Origin: Stromatinia cepivora
Taxonomy: Eukaryota > Ascomycota > Leotiomycetes > Helotiales > Sclerotiniaceae
Direction of reading: 5' to 3'
Length of the DNA stretch: 64,000 bases
NCBI GenBank assembly: GCA_014898415.1
Contig: RCTD01000010.1
Coordinates: 1,178,001 to 1,242,000 of the forward strand
Below the pieces are notes generated by a model. It saw only the letters and a list, made by a program, of their open reading frames with translations. It was not told where the DNA came from and did not search any database. Within the stretch, counting starts at the first letter, position 1. Each line of letters starts with the position of its first letter. Positions 34,950 through 46,588 of the stretch are shown here, piece by piece. A program made the position numbers and the translations under genes.

Positions 34950-35042
34950 GAAATATCATGTCAACAACAGTATCTTACAATTTGCGCTTGTTACTTAGGA
35001 GGACTCACTTTAATCATCAAGGGCATGAGCAGCCGTAGGCTC

Positions 35043-35627
35043 TCACAGCCTATGACTCATTATGGACTTTCCACCATTTTCAAGGAAGAACAAAGGGGGC
35101 AGTTTCTGATCTCTACTATAACGTCTGACGGTCCAATGAATGAACACACTGAATATCATGGCAAAGATCAGGGCCCAAGGAATAAGTCCTAGCATTATGA
35201 GATTGGCATTTGTTCCTAATCCAAAACCTATGGTAGTGGCCGTAAGAATGGCGAACACAAAAATAAGCGACTGGCATTGATCGCGCCCGTGACGTCGATG
35301 CGCGAAAGAAGAAATCGAACAACCCAAAAGGAGACATGATGCGAGTAACGAAAATGGAGACGGATCCAGATTGATACCAAAATTTTCTAGGTTGAAGGTG
35401 TAACCCATGTGGTTTGTTTTTGAAACCATCTGCTGTTGAACATTAGCCGTTATCGGATTCTAGATTGGGGAATTGCGAACTCGTCTTTTCTCATGATGAA
35501 GAGTAAATACAGTCGTTACTGTTGCAGAACCTAATGCAATCAGAAATTCACAGATCGTCCCCAGCTCGCGAGCTGGGCAACGTCCAGGAACACACGTCGA
35601 TAGGGGCTGTCGATCTCCTGCTTCCAT
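35043..35627 (-). CDS. Small membrane protein, unknown family
   Basis: Exons 35627-35481 and 35429-35043 join in phase through a 51-bp intron (GTTCGC...CAGCAG, with a GCTAAT branch-like site) to give 177 residues. Hydrophobic segments are FLIALGSATVTTVFTLHH, LLASCLLLGCSI, FVFAILTATTIGFGLG and LGLIPWALIFAMIFSVFIH, so three or four membrane spans are likely. The N-terminus has several Cys (STCVPGRCPARELGTICEF). I do not recognise the family. Confidence 0.5.
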
Positions 35628-36537
35628 TTTCAAAGCTCGAAAGTTCCAAGAAAGTCACGGGCACAGAGAGCACAAACTTTAAGTTTCGATGTTATTGATG
35701 GCCACGGTGTCTGTACCATTTTCTTTTTGCTTTTTTTTTTTTTTTTTTTGAGAATAGAGAAGATTCTGAGATGACCACCTACTTATGGTTTTGCTATACA
35801 GGCCCGGCTGAGATGAACATCTTTATCGGCTCAGGATCAAAAACAGAACCCAAGTAGAAATGTGACCGCCGCCATTGGATAGAAGCCTCATGCCGCCCAT
35901 CGGGCGGAAATGTTTTAACAACGTCAAACTTTTAGTCTATTAGAAATATTCTAGGCACGGTGTGATTGACAGATACTCTCACCGAAATATCTGCAACTGG
36001 AGAGAGTTGGCATCCTGTTAGTGACACGAGATTCGCTAGTTCAAGCCATTGGGCTCCAATACATACATGTTACAGGCAGATAACAAGGCTGATTCCCAAT
36101 CTGCAAGCATGCAGACTTGACCGAAAATATTCACCGAATCTGTGAATGTCAGCCAATCAATACGAAAATTCACAACACTTCATAAGCAAGGCTGATTTTG
36201 TCAACCAAGGCAAACTCCCAACTCTTTTGTAGTATCATTGGTGAAATGCCCCGCATTCCGCCTGAGGAATGGGTCGTTTCCTACTTCTACACCGAATAGG
36301 ACTTCACGTGCCCATGCATCAGTGCCTGAAGTAAGCACACCCCTCTAAAATATTGTGTATGAGCAAGTATCTTGGCTTCTAGGGAATATAACCATGTTAC
36401 TCTCTAGATCCACTTCTATAAATTTGGTCTTTTTTTTATTGCTCAGTTTCTGGTCTCAAATAAATCGAAAATTTTGATTCTATTCTAATTATTCTATACT
36501 TTCCTTACTATATATTTTAAACAAGAGCAATTCAATC
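35628..36537. other. Intergenic with a poly-T tract
   Basis: About 0.9 kb between divergent orphan genes. It contains a T homopolymer of about 18 at 35732-35750 and a pyrimidine-rich leader just before 36538. No gene. Confidence 0.5.
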
Positions 36538-37472
36538 ATGACTCTCAAGTTAGATTCGCCTGTCGCTTCGATGCAAGATCACAGTTCCTTACAAAACGAT
36601 ATTATTGAAAACAAAAGGATTCAAAAACTTAAGAAAATGTCCTTGTACACGATGATGTTTTTCTCGGCGGCTTCCCCTATTCTATACGAGTCTTCTCTTC
36701 TCGCTTGGTATATGTGAGTCAAGGAACTCGAGTTTCGATAAATTTTTAGATAAACTAACACGGCTCTAAGTGATTTTCTCGGCACTTTTTGTCTCATGAC
36801 GATTGTCGTTCGGACGCATCCTGACGAAATAAAGAAGTATTGCGCAAATGTCTACCTTATACAGCTATCATATTCTGACATTTCCTGAATAGGTTTGGCC
36901 CTGTCGTGTTTCCGACAGCTGGTCTTCCCTTGGTAATAGTCTTTGCAAGCCGCGCATCGCTATTGGAAATTATGCCTTGGATGCCTTTTGCTATTTCCAT
37001 GGGGCTTTTGATCACCATTTACTCTTGCCCAGCGATGGTATCCCTCGCCCAAGAAGTTCTCCAAGGACATCGGCCGGACTTGTCAAAACATGGCTGTTAT
37101 CTCCACAATGTTGCCCAAGATATTGAGAAGGATCAGGACCAAGCCCAAGGCTTTGATTTTAATCAGACTGAATTCCTGAATAGTATGCCGCAGTCTGCAG
37201 TGAATCGCGACCTTGCCTTTATGGGTCGTCCGGCTTCAATCATAAGCACAAACCCCAGTGATATCGATTTAGATGAAGGTAACACGATTGGCAAGTTTGT
37301 AGCTGCGAGGTTCCTGTCCCATTTCTCAGGAGAGGATGCAAGATTCACGGACTTCCCAGATCAAATGAGATTCCACTCACGGGACAATTCAACACAATGC
37401 CCGGAAGCACCAGAGGATTCTTTGATAGGCCATTACTCAACAACCAGCTCGACATCATACGACCATATATAA
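36538..37472 (+). CDS. Putative membrane protein, unknown family
   Basis: Exons 36538-36713, 36771-36836 and 36893-37472 join in phase (GTGAGT...CTAAG and GTATTG...ATAG) to give 273 residues. Hydrophobic spans are SLYTMMFFSAASPILY, FLGTFCLMTIVV, FGPVVFPTAGLPLVIVFA and FAISMGLLITIYSCPAMVSLA; the last third is polar and acidic. The same DNA after 37380 is also protein-like in the other two frames, so the true C-terminus may use another frame, an intron or a frameshift. The family is not recognised. Confidence 0.45.
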
Positions 37473-39254
37473 TGAGCGAATAGTTGATATGCACCAACGA
37501 GTCACCAGAAACTACTACGCTAACTTGTCCGGAATCTCTATTGCCGAACTCAGCCATGGAAACCAAGAGCTGTGGATGTCCCGAGATGCCAGCTGGATTC
37601 CGGTCTAATGGATATTTTGCCACAAATGGAACCGTTCTTGGGAGTGCCTCTGAAGATGTTGCCTTCATTTTGTTCCTTCATTTTGTTTCTTCGAATGTTT
37701 GTTTCGAATTCCAATGTAAGGTACCACAGGGCCACTGTATTTCTACCTAAGGAGATTCCGGAAGTTGCTCTTTTCCAAATTATAGAGGGGCACTACTACA
37801 ACTATATCGAAATCCTTTCCACCCAGGAGTTATTGCACTATGTCCACTAGCTATATCCATTAGCAGCGGTGCGAATGGAACTACAGGGTGCCGCGAATAC
37901 TACTATGGGAGTCATAATGCCGCGGATTTATCATTTTCAGAGAGATCTTCTTCACCGAAAGGAAGGACCCATGAACAGCAAAGAATGAACAGGACTGCTA
38001 ATGACTAAAATCTACTGTAACCATTAGTATGGCAGTCTTTCCTGTCACTCATTCATTTGTTGCTCTTCAACCCTTTGTTTCCAAGGCCCTAGAACCAATG
38101 GCATTTGACTTCACGATCAGGGTACTACCCAATTCGTGGGTAGTTCATCCATATTACAATTCTGAACCGGATAATATTTGGGAAATGTGGCAGCAGGAAA
38201 AGCCGGCCTGAAATACAGCCCTTCTCTTGGGGACCTGAGTTCGCCTACCCCTGACTACAGCCAATCGACATCTCACTTTCGAACAGACACGTTTTTCGGC
38301 GCGGTGCTTCAGAGCAGTATGTTATGCTTAGAAATTTCCCTGGGCAGGCTCTTTTGTTCCTGTGTCTATATCTCAGATCGGATCATAGCTTTGAACCCAG
38401 CCTGCTGAGGTTTGGTTCATGTGAGGAAACGTGGTGGTTGCTGATGGAATGTTACTACCGTGTTGGTGATATATTATCTACCACCTTATCTGGTGCCGAT
38501 GGATGTTAGAATGCTGTTTGAATTAGCGAGGTTCTATTATCTAGCATTTGGGGGGTTCATTTATTGCAAAATTACAGTGTAGAAAGAACTGTGCAGACAG
38601 GCAGGCGGTATTTAGATATCATTCGGGTTGTTGATTTCCTTTTGGCATGGCAAGAGACATATTGCACGGTAGCCATATGAGGTCTTGTGACTTTGTTAAT
38701 GAGTTACGAATGATGGAGGGAAGATAAGATGATATAATCTTACTTCGTCTTCATCCTATATCAGATCCACAAATCCATCTTGGGGGTGGTTGTTTGGCAA
38801 TCTCACATCCACGGGTTACGGAATTAAAGACACATGTGAAGTTTATCGGTGATATGCTTGGACTTTGCACATATTCATACAATTGTATGCGCTCTTGATC
38901 GTTGAATCAACCGCATTTCCTTGCACGTGCTATGTAATATCACGTGTGTTGAAGTTCAGAAGTTTCAACTGTAGAAAGAGCAGTTTTCTCGCATCACATC
39001 CCTTCTTGCCTAACTCAATAAGAACCTTTCCTATCTCGGCATGGACTTTCAAGAATTGATTCCTACCGAGTTTGTTTACTTGAGTCCCCGACTTCAATTT
39101 TGACCTGACATATATTTCCCAACTACTCGAGTATCACTACACTACTTCAGTGATCGCTATCCTTTTATTTTTTTGATGCCCTCAAAGAGATATAAGTATA
39201 AGTCATTACAATTCTTCGAGTTCATTCTCCATTATTCTCAAAGACATAAAAACA
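37473..39254. other. Gene-poor interval
   Basis: 1.8 kb with only short overlapping ORFs. The first 150 bp may continue the previous gene in another frame (NYYANLSGISIAELSHGNQE-type translation near 37500-37610). The rest is not recognisable. Confidence 0.4.
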
Positions 39255-40672
39255 ATGAAACCATATACGTTAGCATCACAGAGCGGAATCCGAGATGATT
39301 TCAATTATTACGGAGACTTCTACTTTGCACGAATAACAGACCGTGAACAAGGGCTTGAGGATAGGCGCAAGATCAATTTCACCATTTCCTGCAGCAAAGA
39401 TAATGGCTCAAATGATGCTGCTTCCCCCGAGACGTAAGATAGCTATCGCACTCAGAATAATCATTTCTAAAAAAAAACATGTTTGTAGATTGTCGCCATT
39501 CCGATTTTTTGATCTTCCCGTCGAGATCCGAAAGCTTATCTTGGAACTGATTGTCTCTCCCTTACTTTGCTTCGAAACAAATTTGGAGAGATATTTCAAT
39601 CATGTCAGAGTCGGGAAGGCTCGAGACTGAATTAGTGTATACCGATTGGAATTCTGTGATAATTTGGACCAATATCTAAGGAAGTTGCATTCGAGAAGTT
39701 TGGAAGCACGCATAGCTGAAGCGAACGGAGAAGTGACTCTACAGCCAATTCTTATACTAGAAGATCGGGACAGAAAGTACTCTGAATATATTGGTACTGT
39801 AATAAAAAAAAATTCATATATATACATGAGGGACATCTAAGCAGATGCGGCTATTTCATGCAGACTTGGAGTTGTCGACAGTTAGTCACATGCACAAATT
39901 ATCAGAATTCGAGCTGGGCCTTTTTCGAATGTGTTCGAAAAATGTCAAATGTCAACAGCCAACTTCGGTTGGAGCTTGGCTCGGTGATATGGGCAAGATC
40001 CTCCATACACTGCCTTGGCGGAGAAGATGAGATGGCACTTGAATCATTTTTAGATGCAAGACCAGGTACGTGGCAAGGCATCAAGGAACTTTCGATATTG
40101 ATTGGAGATGAAAATAAGTACAAACCACATTTCGATGATACCAGGCGGGGAAAGGCTGCGGCAAATAAATTCATAGCCTTGATGGAATTTCTCTCGAAAA
40201 GATCGATCCCAGAGTGTCTTATTCTAGACCTGGGTGGGACAATGGATTCACTTAAAGCTCTTGCGGCTGGAGAGGGTCCTTTGAAAGCCCTGACCAGCAT
40301 CACGAAATTGAAGGTGACTCAATCCTTTGTCTTTGAGCTGGGATACATCGCTTTTAGCGACGATTTGGACGTTGATGATGGCTATCCTGGCCTCAAGGAA
40401 GCTTTTACAGAAAAGTGGGAGTCTAAGATTAGGAAGGTGCTTATGCCTATGAGTTTGCAGTCCACCACGTCGCAAACAAACCAGTATCAGGGTCATTTAT
40501 GCTGAATTACGCGCTTTCTGAAGTTAACGGTGATAGTTCCGATGGATTGGACTTGAATGATGACTGTGAATTAAGTGCCGATGGCTCTAATGGAAATAGC
40601 GATGCGTATGATAATGGCTTGGATGATGGTTCGGATATGGCGGACCGACCGGATGGCAATGGCTCGGATTGA
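39255..40672 (+). pseudogene. F-box-type (LPxEIR) protein gene, disrupted
   Basis: Exon 1 (39255-39432) splices at GTAAGA...TTGTAG to 39490, giving TLSPFRFFDLPVEIRKLILELIV, the F-box-like opening common in large ascomycete families. Downstream coding is clear (VNSQLRLELGSVIWARSSI, and a LRR-like FIALMEFLSKRSIPECLILDLGG block) and the protein ends in an Asp/Gly-rich tail at 40672. The frame is broken three ways: an in-frame TGA at 39628-39630 between KARD and ISVYRLEF; a phase clash at the intron around 39758-39845; and a one-base shift near 40437 before YEFAVHHVANKP. An alternative, a multi-intron gene with sequencing errors, is less likely. Confidence 0.6.
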
Positions 40673-41269
40673 TGACACGCTGCTTCTTTTATACAAAGAA
40701 TTTTATTCAAGCTCCATTGAAAAGAGTGATTGGGCTTACTGCTCAGATGTTATCAGTAGCACATAACTAGATAGCTTCATATAAGCTAGTCTTATATCTC
40801 AAGAGGATGGACGAAACAAACTTAAGAAATGGAATTGCTTCTTTTCATTATGTGGCTCCCGCTTATTGTTCTATGTTGAAAACTGAAACTGTGAAGATAT
40901 CACAGAATCATAATCAAGTCAATCTTCCATATCTAACATACTATTTCAGTATTATTTAGTGAGCTCAGCTGTTGTTCTAGCTCGCCAGTCATGCCCACTG
41001 AAAACATTGGAGCCACACTCTGTGGTCTTGTTAAACGAATGACCGTTTGCTGATGGCTAGAGGAATCGCATCGATATGGAGGGTAGGTAATTACTTCTTG
41101 TGATTGGGGAGAGTGTTTATCGGAAATTTGTAGGTCTATAAACATCAACGGGTACTATACGATCAAGGTGAGCTCCAAATCCTTAATCAATTTTTAATTT
41201 TTTTTTTACCTGGATTTGTAAATATTCTTCATGAGCGACCGGCCATACATAAAAATGTCAAGAAAATCA
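40673..41269. other. Intergenic
   Basis: 600 bp, AT-rich, no supported gene. Confidence 0.45.
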
Positions 41270-41603
41270 ATCTTAAGTTACATCGAAACATCTTTTTCGA
41301 CAGGAATATCGAGGAGATAAAAACTCGCCTCGTCTACCTTGCACAGAATCTGGAAGTGGAGCTCGTTTGACACTCGGGGGCACTGAACAGCATTTGGAAG
41401 AACTTGCGCAGAGTGTAGGAGAATTGGGATATTGGAACTCGTCAAGGATATTTCAGTTACTTGATGCTTTAAAGGGCTGGAGTCGGATTCGGTGTGAGGA
41501 TTGTCTAGATTACTTCTTGGCCTTCCGAGGTCACTTCTTCACCTATGATGATGAAAGCGCCGACCAGGAAGAGAAAGTTGAGGCTGGATGTATCGCGACA
41601 TAA
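41270..41603 (+). pseudogene. Gene fragment, unknown protein
   Basis: Two adjacent frames together give protein-like sequence: NIEEIKTRLVYLAQNLEVE, then after a one-base shift near 41368 RLTLGGTEQHLEELAQSVGELGYWNSSRIFQLLDALKGW and a Cys-containing, acidic end. Its size and position suggest a remnant related to the F-box-type gene upstream, but I cannot show homology. Confidence 0.35.
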
Positions 41604-42486
41604 ACTTCGGACCCTAGAGCCGAGGGATGAGGTTGAAGGATACTTGGGTGATCGGGCTGTACATATAAGTCAGTAAGTCTATTGCTGAAGCTGCGGTGGC
41701 CGTGGATGTAAGCGAACAGAGATCAATTATGGAGGCGGGGTGAAATGGGTTGAGATTGGTAAGGTCGATTCGCAATTTTCAGTCGTGTTCACGGATAATT
41801 TTGATATGTGCAAAATTTCATGTCTGGGAAGAGGTCCCTGATTCGCAGTTCCTATTGCGGATTCTACTAATTCAATGGGTGCATGTCTATGAGACGAAGC
41901 AAACATGTATACAACTCTGGTAACTTCTTATGTTTGTGATTTTAGTCTAGATTATGTACCATAACAAACTCAATATTTTTACTACCCCCATACACAGTGA
42001 GCACTCTTAAATTCTCTAACCCGACCTCTATAGCTCTCTAGAATGAAGCGAAAGACAAAAAGTTGGGGCTGAAGCATGCAGTAGAGTCCTCCCACATAAG
42101 GACAAAATGAAGAAATCCCGCATCCGCCAAAAACTAATCAACAAATACCGAAACTAACATCGACTAAATATAACCTACTAAAGAATCTAGCAGCAATCCA
42201 AGAGCTAAATCCAACCATGACCTCATTAAAATCCAAACTACCCATCAGAACCAAAAATAACCTAGCGCATTTCCACCAGAACTGCACTTGCGATTTTACA
42301 CTACTGGTTAGCTTCCAGATTTCAATGACGTGACGTTCCTTCTCTCAGTGTCAGAAAAATCCAGACAGAAATATTTTGTGATTCTCATTTACAGCATTCG
42401 ATTGAAACCTTTGCTACAACTACTTTCTCCAGATTTTTCAGAACTTTCAATATAATCTCCGATCTCGTACGGGTAATATACTCGAT
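41604..42486. other. Intergenic
   Basis: About 880 bp with no convincing ORF, repeat or RNA gene. Confidence 0.45.
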
Positions 42487-43364
42487 ATGAAGTATTTATC
42501 CACCTCCATATCGTCCGACAAGGAACGTGAAACGACCGAGTCAAATAAACTGGCTTCGGTGAGTGAACCGCAATCATATAAACCCACTTTCGTCTAAATC
42601 ACACATTGTCCTTTGTATACTCGTACAATTTTTGCATATTGTCTTGTGCACATTCATACATTTTCCTCTGCACACTGTCCTCCGTGCACTTATACAATAC
42701 CCCTATTGTTCCGCCTTGCCGCCCCCAAGAATGATTTCAATCTAACAATGTTTAGGGAGTACACTACGAGCCACGCCCCGGCTACCAGGGGTACGTGATA
42801 GAGGAAGAAGAGAGAGCTCGCATGTTGCGGAGAGCGGAACATCCTAACAAGGGCAAAGGATCGAATGCTCGACCTAACCCATTCATTCCCACTACTTTTG
42901 ATGCTCCAGCTACGCGAATCCCACCAACTCCTCGAATTCCGCCCATCAGGTCGCCACCACGAATGTCTCAAATTATGGCATATGAAGAATGGGAGTCATC
43001 CGCTCGCTATCATTCGTTTTCTCGCCCAGCCTCGTCCCTCCCTAACTTGAAGAGAGAGCGCGGTGACGATTCCGAGGGCGAGAGGGACTTGAAGAGACAG
43101 CGGGATAACGACGCGGAAGACCAAAGAGCCTCAATGAGACAGCGCAACAGCGCTGCTAAGGTCCAGAGGGCTTTGAAGAGAGGGCGCGATGATGATGTTG
43201 ATGTTGAGAGGACCCTAAAAAGACAGAGGGCTGGGAGAGAAATTGAGGAAGATGAGGGTTGGACAGACGAGAAGGAAATTGTGATTGCGAAGCCGCGGCG
43301 GAGGAACGAGGTCACGTCTGAGACGCTTCATGAAGCAATGGCGGGAATCTTCATAAATAGATAG
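42487..43364 (+). CDS. Charged low-complexity protein with 14-residue KR repeats
   Basis: Exons 42487-42558 and 42756-43364 join in phase (GTGAGT donor, CTAAC branch, TTTAG acceptor) to give 226 residues. The intron is long for this window (197 bp) and holds a degenerate TTGT/CACA repeat. The N-terminal half has HYEPRPGYQGYVIEEEERARMLRRAEHP and a Pro-rich stretch. Residues from about 118 contain five 14-residue units starting LKRERG, LKRQRD, SMRQRN, LKRGRD and LKRQRA, with alternating basic and acidic halves, suggesting a charged helix and a possible nuclear localisation signal. No known domain is recognised; function unknown. Confidence 0.5.
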
Positions 43365-43759
43365 ATATCGTTCCCGCTTGTTTTGTGGACTCAATTTTTT
43401 CGGGCGTTCTATACCTTGTAATATACATTGAATAATGATGCGCTTCTTTAACAAATGCTTTTGAGACTCATTTACCACACTTGAAGCACAACTGGAACTG
43501 TTGAATATGCGAACACAATCCTATGGCTTCCAATATGGCACTTGCCATATACGCAGGATGTTCTACGAATAGCAAGCACTTTCAGCTGTCACAATCCAAA
43601 TAAACAGGTCCTTTGCTTCTATAACGTTATCTTCGTAGCTGATAAAACTCGTGAATGAAGCAATAGTATACAAGGCCCAAGGCCAACCTTGCTCCTGCGT
43701 CCATGCTAATGACACATTTTAAAGAAATCATCCCTTCGCTCATTAAACTATGCCGCACT
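43365..43759. other. Intergenic between convergent genes
   Basis: Spacer of about 395 bp with the 3' flanks of the KR-repeat gene and of PRE2. Confidence 0.55.
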
Positions 43760-44768
43760 TTATATCAGCTCGCTAGTAACATTAGAAAATTCTCCCTTCT
43801 CCAACTTCGTCTTCCAGAATATTGGGTTGGTATCATTGAATCCGTGCTTGACCCATCCATCTTCCTTAACATGATACAAATTGATGAAACCTCCAGAGTA
43901 AGCATCTCTGTGTGTGGCGGCCAAAATACTTCTTCTTCCCAACTCTAATGCCGCCTCTTCGCTCAAATCATATGAGTATTCAGCATCCAAAACACCATAT
44001 GCGAATGTTTGACCAGATCCAACACAGAAGAGGTTTCCGCTCAATCTTGTTCCGTCGGAATCGATGTAGTAAAGTGCAGGCCCTTCTTCCTTTGTAACAC
44101 CGGCGCACATAGTTCCCATAGACAAGCCCATACCTTTGTATCTGTAAACGAGGTTTGCAAGAATCTTGGATGCAGCTGCGACAGAAATGCGGCGTTTGTG
44201 ACGAAGTTCGTGAAGTCTGCATTGCATACCGAGGTATCCGAGCCAGTATTGACAATCCTGGATTTCAAACATATCAGATATGACCGAGAAAGAAACAACA
44301 AAGTGGTGCAAAGTTAAGGACTTACGGCAGCACCACCGGCCATTGTACCCAATAAGCAGTTATTGATTTCAATAACTTTCTTAACAGTTTGACTTGCGAT
44401 CCAGTTGCCTGCCGTTGCTCTGGAATCTGTCGCTACAATAATTCCACCTTGAAATCTGAATGCTAAAGTTGTAGTACCGTGTGCGATCTTGATGGGACAG
44501 TTTGGGTTCGCATGGTCATCAGTAGCTGCTCGGAGCCAAGCGGATGGCTGGAGGTAGATTAGATTAGTATTTTGCATACCAAGATCTTATAGCAAATATA
44601 GTTTTAAATTGGAGCTTAAGAATTGAGAAGATAACGTACATGTGCGACAGGAGGCATGGCGAATTTCAGGGACAAACCTGGAGCTGGTTGGTATAGCTCC
44701 ATCTGGTCTTCTTGAGGCGCTTCTTGCTCGTACGAGGGCGTACTGTATTTTGATACTAGGGAATCCAT
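43760..44768 (-). CDS. PRE2: 20S proteasome subunit beta-5 (chymotrypsin-like)
   Basis: Exons 44768-44640, 44547-44326 and 44257-43760 join in phase (introns 92 and 68 bp) to give 282 residues. The propeptide (about 67 residues) ends at HG, and the mature enzyme starts [11 protein letters not shown], with Thr68 as the N-terminal nucleophile. Other active-site elements are intact: [23 protein letters not shown] (Asp and Lys) and [26 protein letters not shown] and [14 protein letters not shown]. It cleaves after hydrophobic residues in the 20S core and is autocatalytically processed during assembly. Length and block order match yeast Pre2. Confidence 0.97.
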
Positions 44769-46588
44769 CTTCGAAATCGAGATTTGAATCTAGAGTTTAA
44801 GAAGATCAAATGAGGGGTACTGTGAGATTGACGTCGCTGATAGATTTGATGTTGTTGTATATCGATTAATAGCTTAGGCAGCTTGAGTTTCGCGTCAGTG
44901 GGCGGTGAGCACTTGTTCTGCCGAACTTTCACCCAATATCGCCTAGCGTACTTTACCAAGGGTACCTTATCGAGGTAATCTTACACTTACAATGTCATAA
45001 GCCTCACAGTTAAAATATCTCTTTTAGGAACTTTTTGATAGGAAGCATTTTTAAAGACAATATTTGGTTCTATATTCCCTTCATCTATTACCTGTTACTG
45101 TGACGCGGTATTGTGGGCCGGAAACTGTGACCTCCGTGTTAATATACACAAACTACGGTGCCACGTACTCGATACTCCGAACAACATTACATATATCAAC
45201 TCAGATCCGGATGGGGAACACAGATTAGCCTTACACATTCTCACGTACTATTTCGTCTTGTGTCATATATATTCTTGAGGCATACGACGAAGAAGAGGAC
45301 TTTGGACTATCGTTGCCACGCCACTGGTACCTCTGTTACAAGTTGATATACATCGGCCATGTGGAATCACTTACTTAGCTGGAACCCAACATCCTCATTA
45401 TGTGTCAAGTATCACACTCAACTACATTTGTTATGACAATTTCTTAAAGGTAGAAGGAACAAAAGATCATGATTCTACTCAACCAATTGATTGGACCAAT
45501 GTTTGGCATTTCATGTGCATATCGTCTTGAGAGTTATCCCAACTTTTCAGCCACTTCCTATGTATTGGATCATCCTTCTGTCGAAATTGACCCTTCACGA
45601 TGTTTATTTGAAAGGCCTCGGATGTAGCGAGGCATAAGAATGTACTAATCGATTCAAATCCGCACGACTGATAAGGTCGATGTATGATTCGGGATACATG
45701 TGAAGTAGAGCGCTTTGTACGCTATCATTTATCTGCTCTTCTACTTATTTTTTATCATCCATGTAAGTTTCAACCCATAGCTATCCGTGGTATTGCAAAA
45801 CTTTGGTTGATCGATCTGAACATCCTAGGAGTCGAGGGAAGTTGAGCGATATTTGTGCATCGTGAGAAGGACTAAGCATGTTAAAATAAAAGCAAATACT
45901 GACAAGGGCTCCATTCGCAGATCTTTACGGAATTGACTAGATCCAACTTTTATCCATATTCCGATTTATTACCGAGATTCATATAACCTTAAGCAGAATT
46001 TATTGGATGTCAAATCGTTTAGCATACCAGTACTGGTGTCGCCCTGATTCACCTCCTTTGTCACTCATCTACCCACCCATCCTTTGACGTTAACAGGAGC
46101 TTACCCTACGTTACTGCATGCAGCCTCTGGAATCCCCATTAGCGACTAAAATACGTCACTTAGTAATACAAACTTTATCAAAAAATACTACACAACTTTG
46201 GGAAACATCACTTCTCTATCACGCCTTCGTGTCTAAAAGCTTCAATCAGAATCTTCTCATAATTATTCCGAACACATCTCCACTGCCATCAGCAATAGCC
46301 CTTACCTTTCCATCGCGGGGCACAGGCACCTACCCTCACTATCGTGTTTCCGGTCATTTTCCGATAACAAATTCATTCGTACGTCCTTGTACGAGTGTGA
46401 TGTTATCGTTTTTGAATCCATCAATACAAATCGGAATTATTGGCCTAAAATCTGTGTATTCGTCCCAAACACTATCAATTATAACATCCGGTGATATAAT
46501 GAAAAAGATTTATACCAATCTGTTCATTCCCAACTTTCTGGGCTTGTGTGTGTATTGATCTCATCTCGTTAATAAGACTCGAAAAATC
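44769..46588. other. Intergenic
   Basis: 1.8 kb between the divergent PRE2 and histidine kinase genes. A 146-codon ORF at 46118-46558 has no domain and stops 30 bp before the kinase start; I treat it as a leader region. Nothing else is seen. Confidence 0.45.

Noticed and set aside
46118..46558. 146-codon ORF upstream of the histidine kinase
   Set aside because: No domain, signal or splice support. Composition is not protein-like and it ends just before the kinase start, so it is more likely leader sequence.
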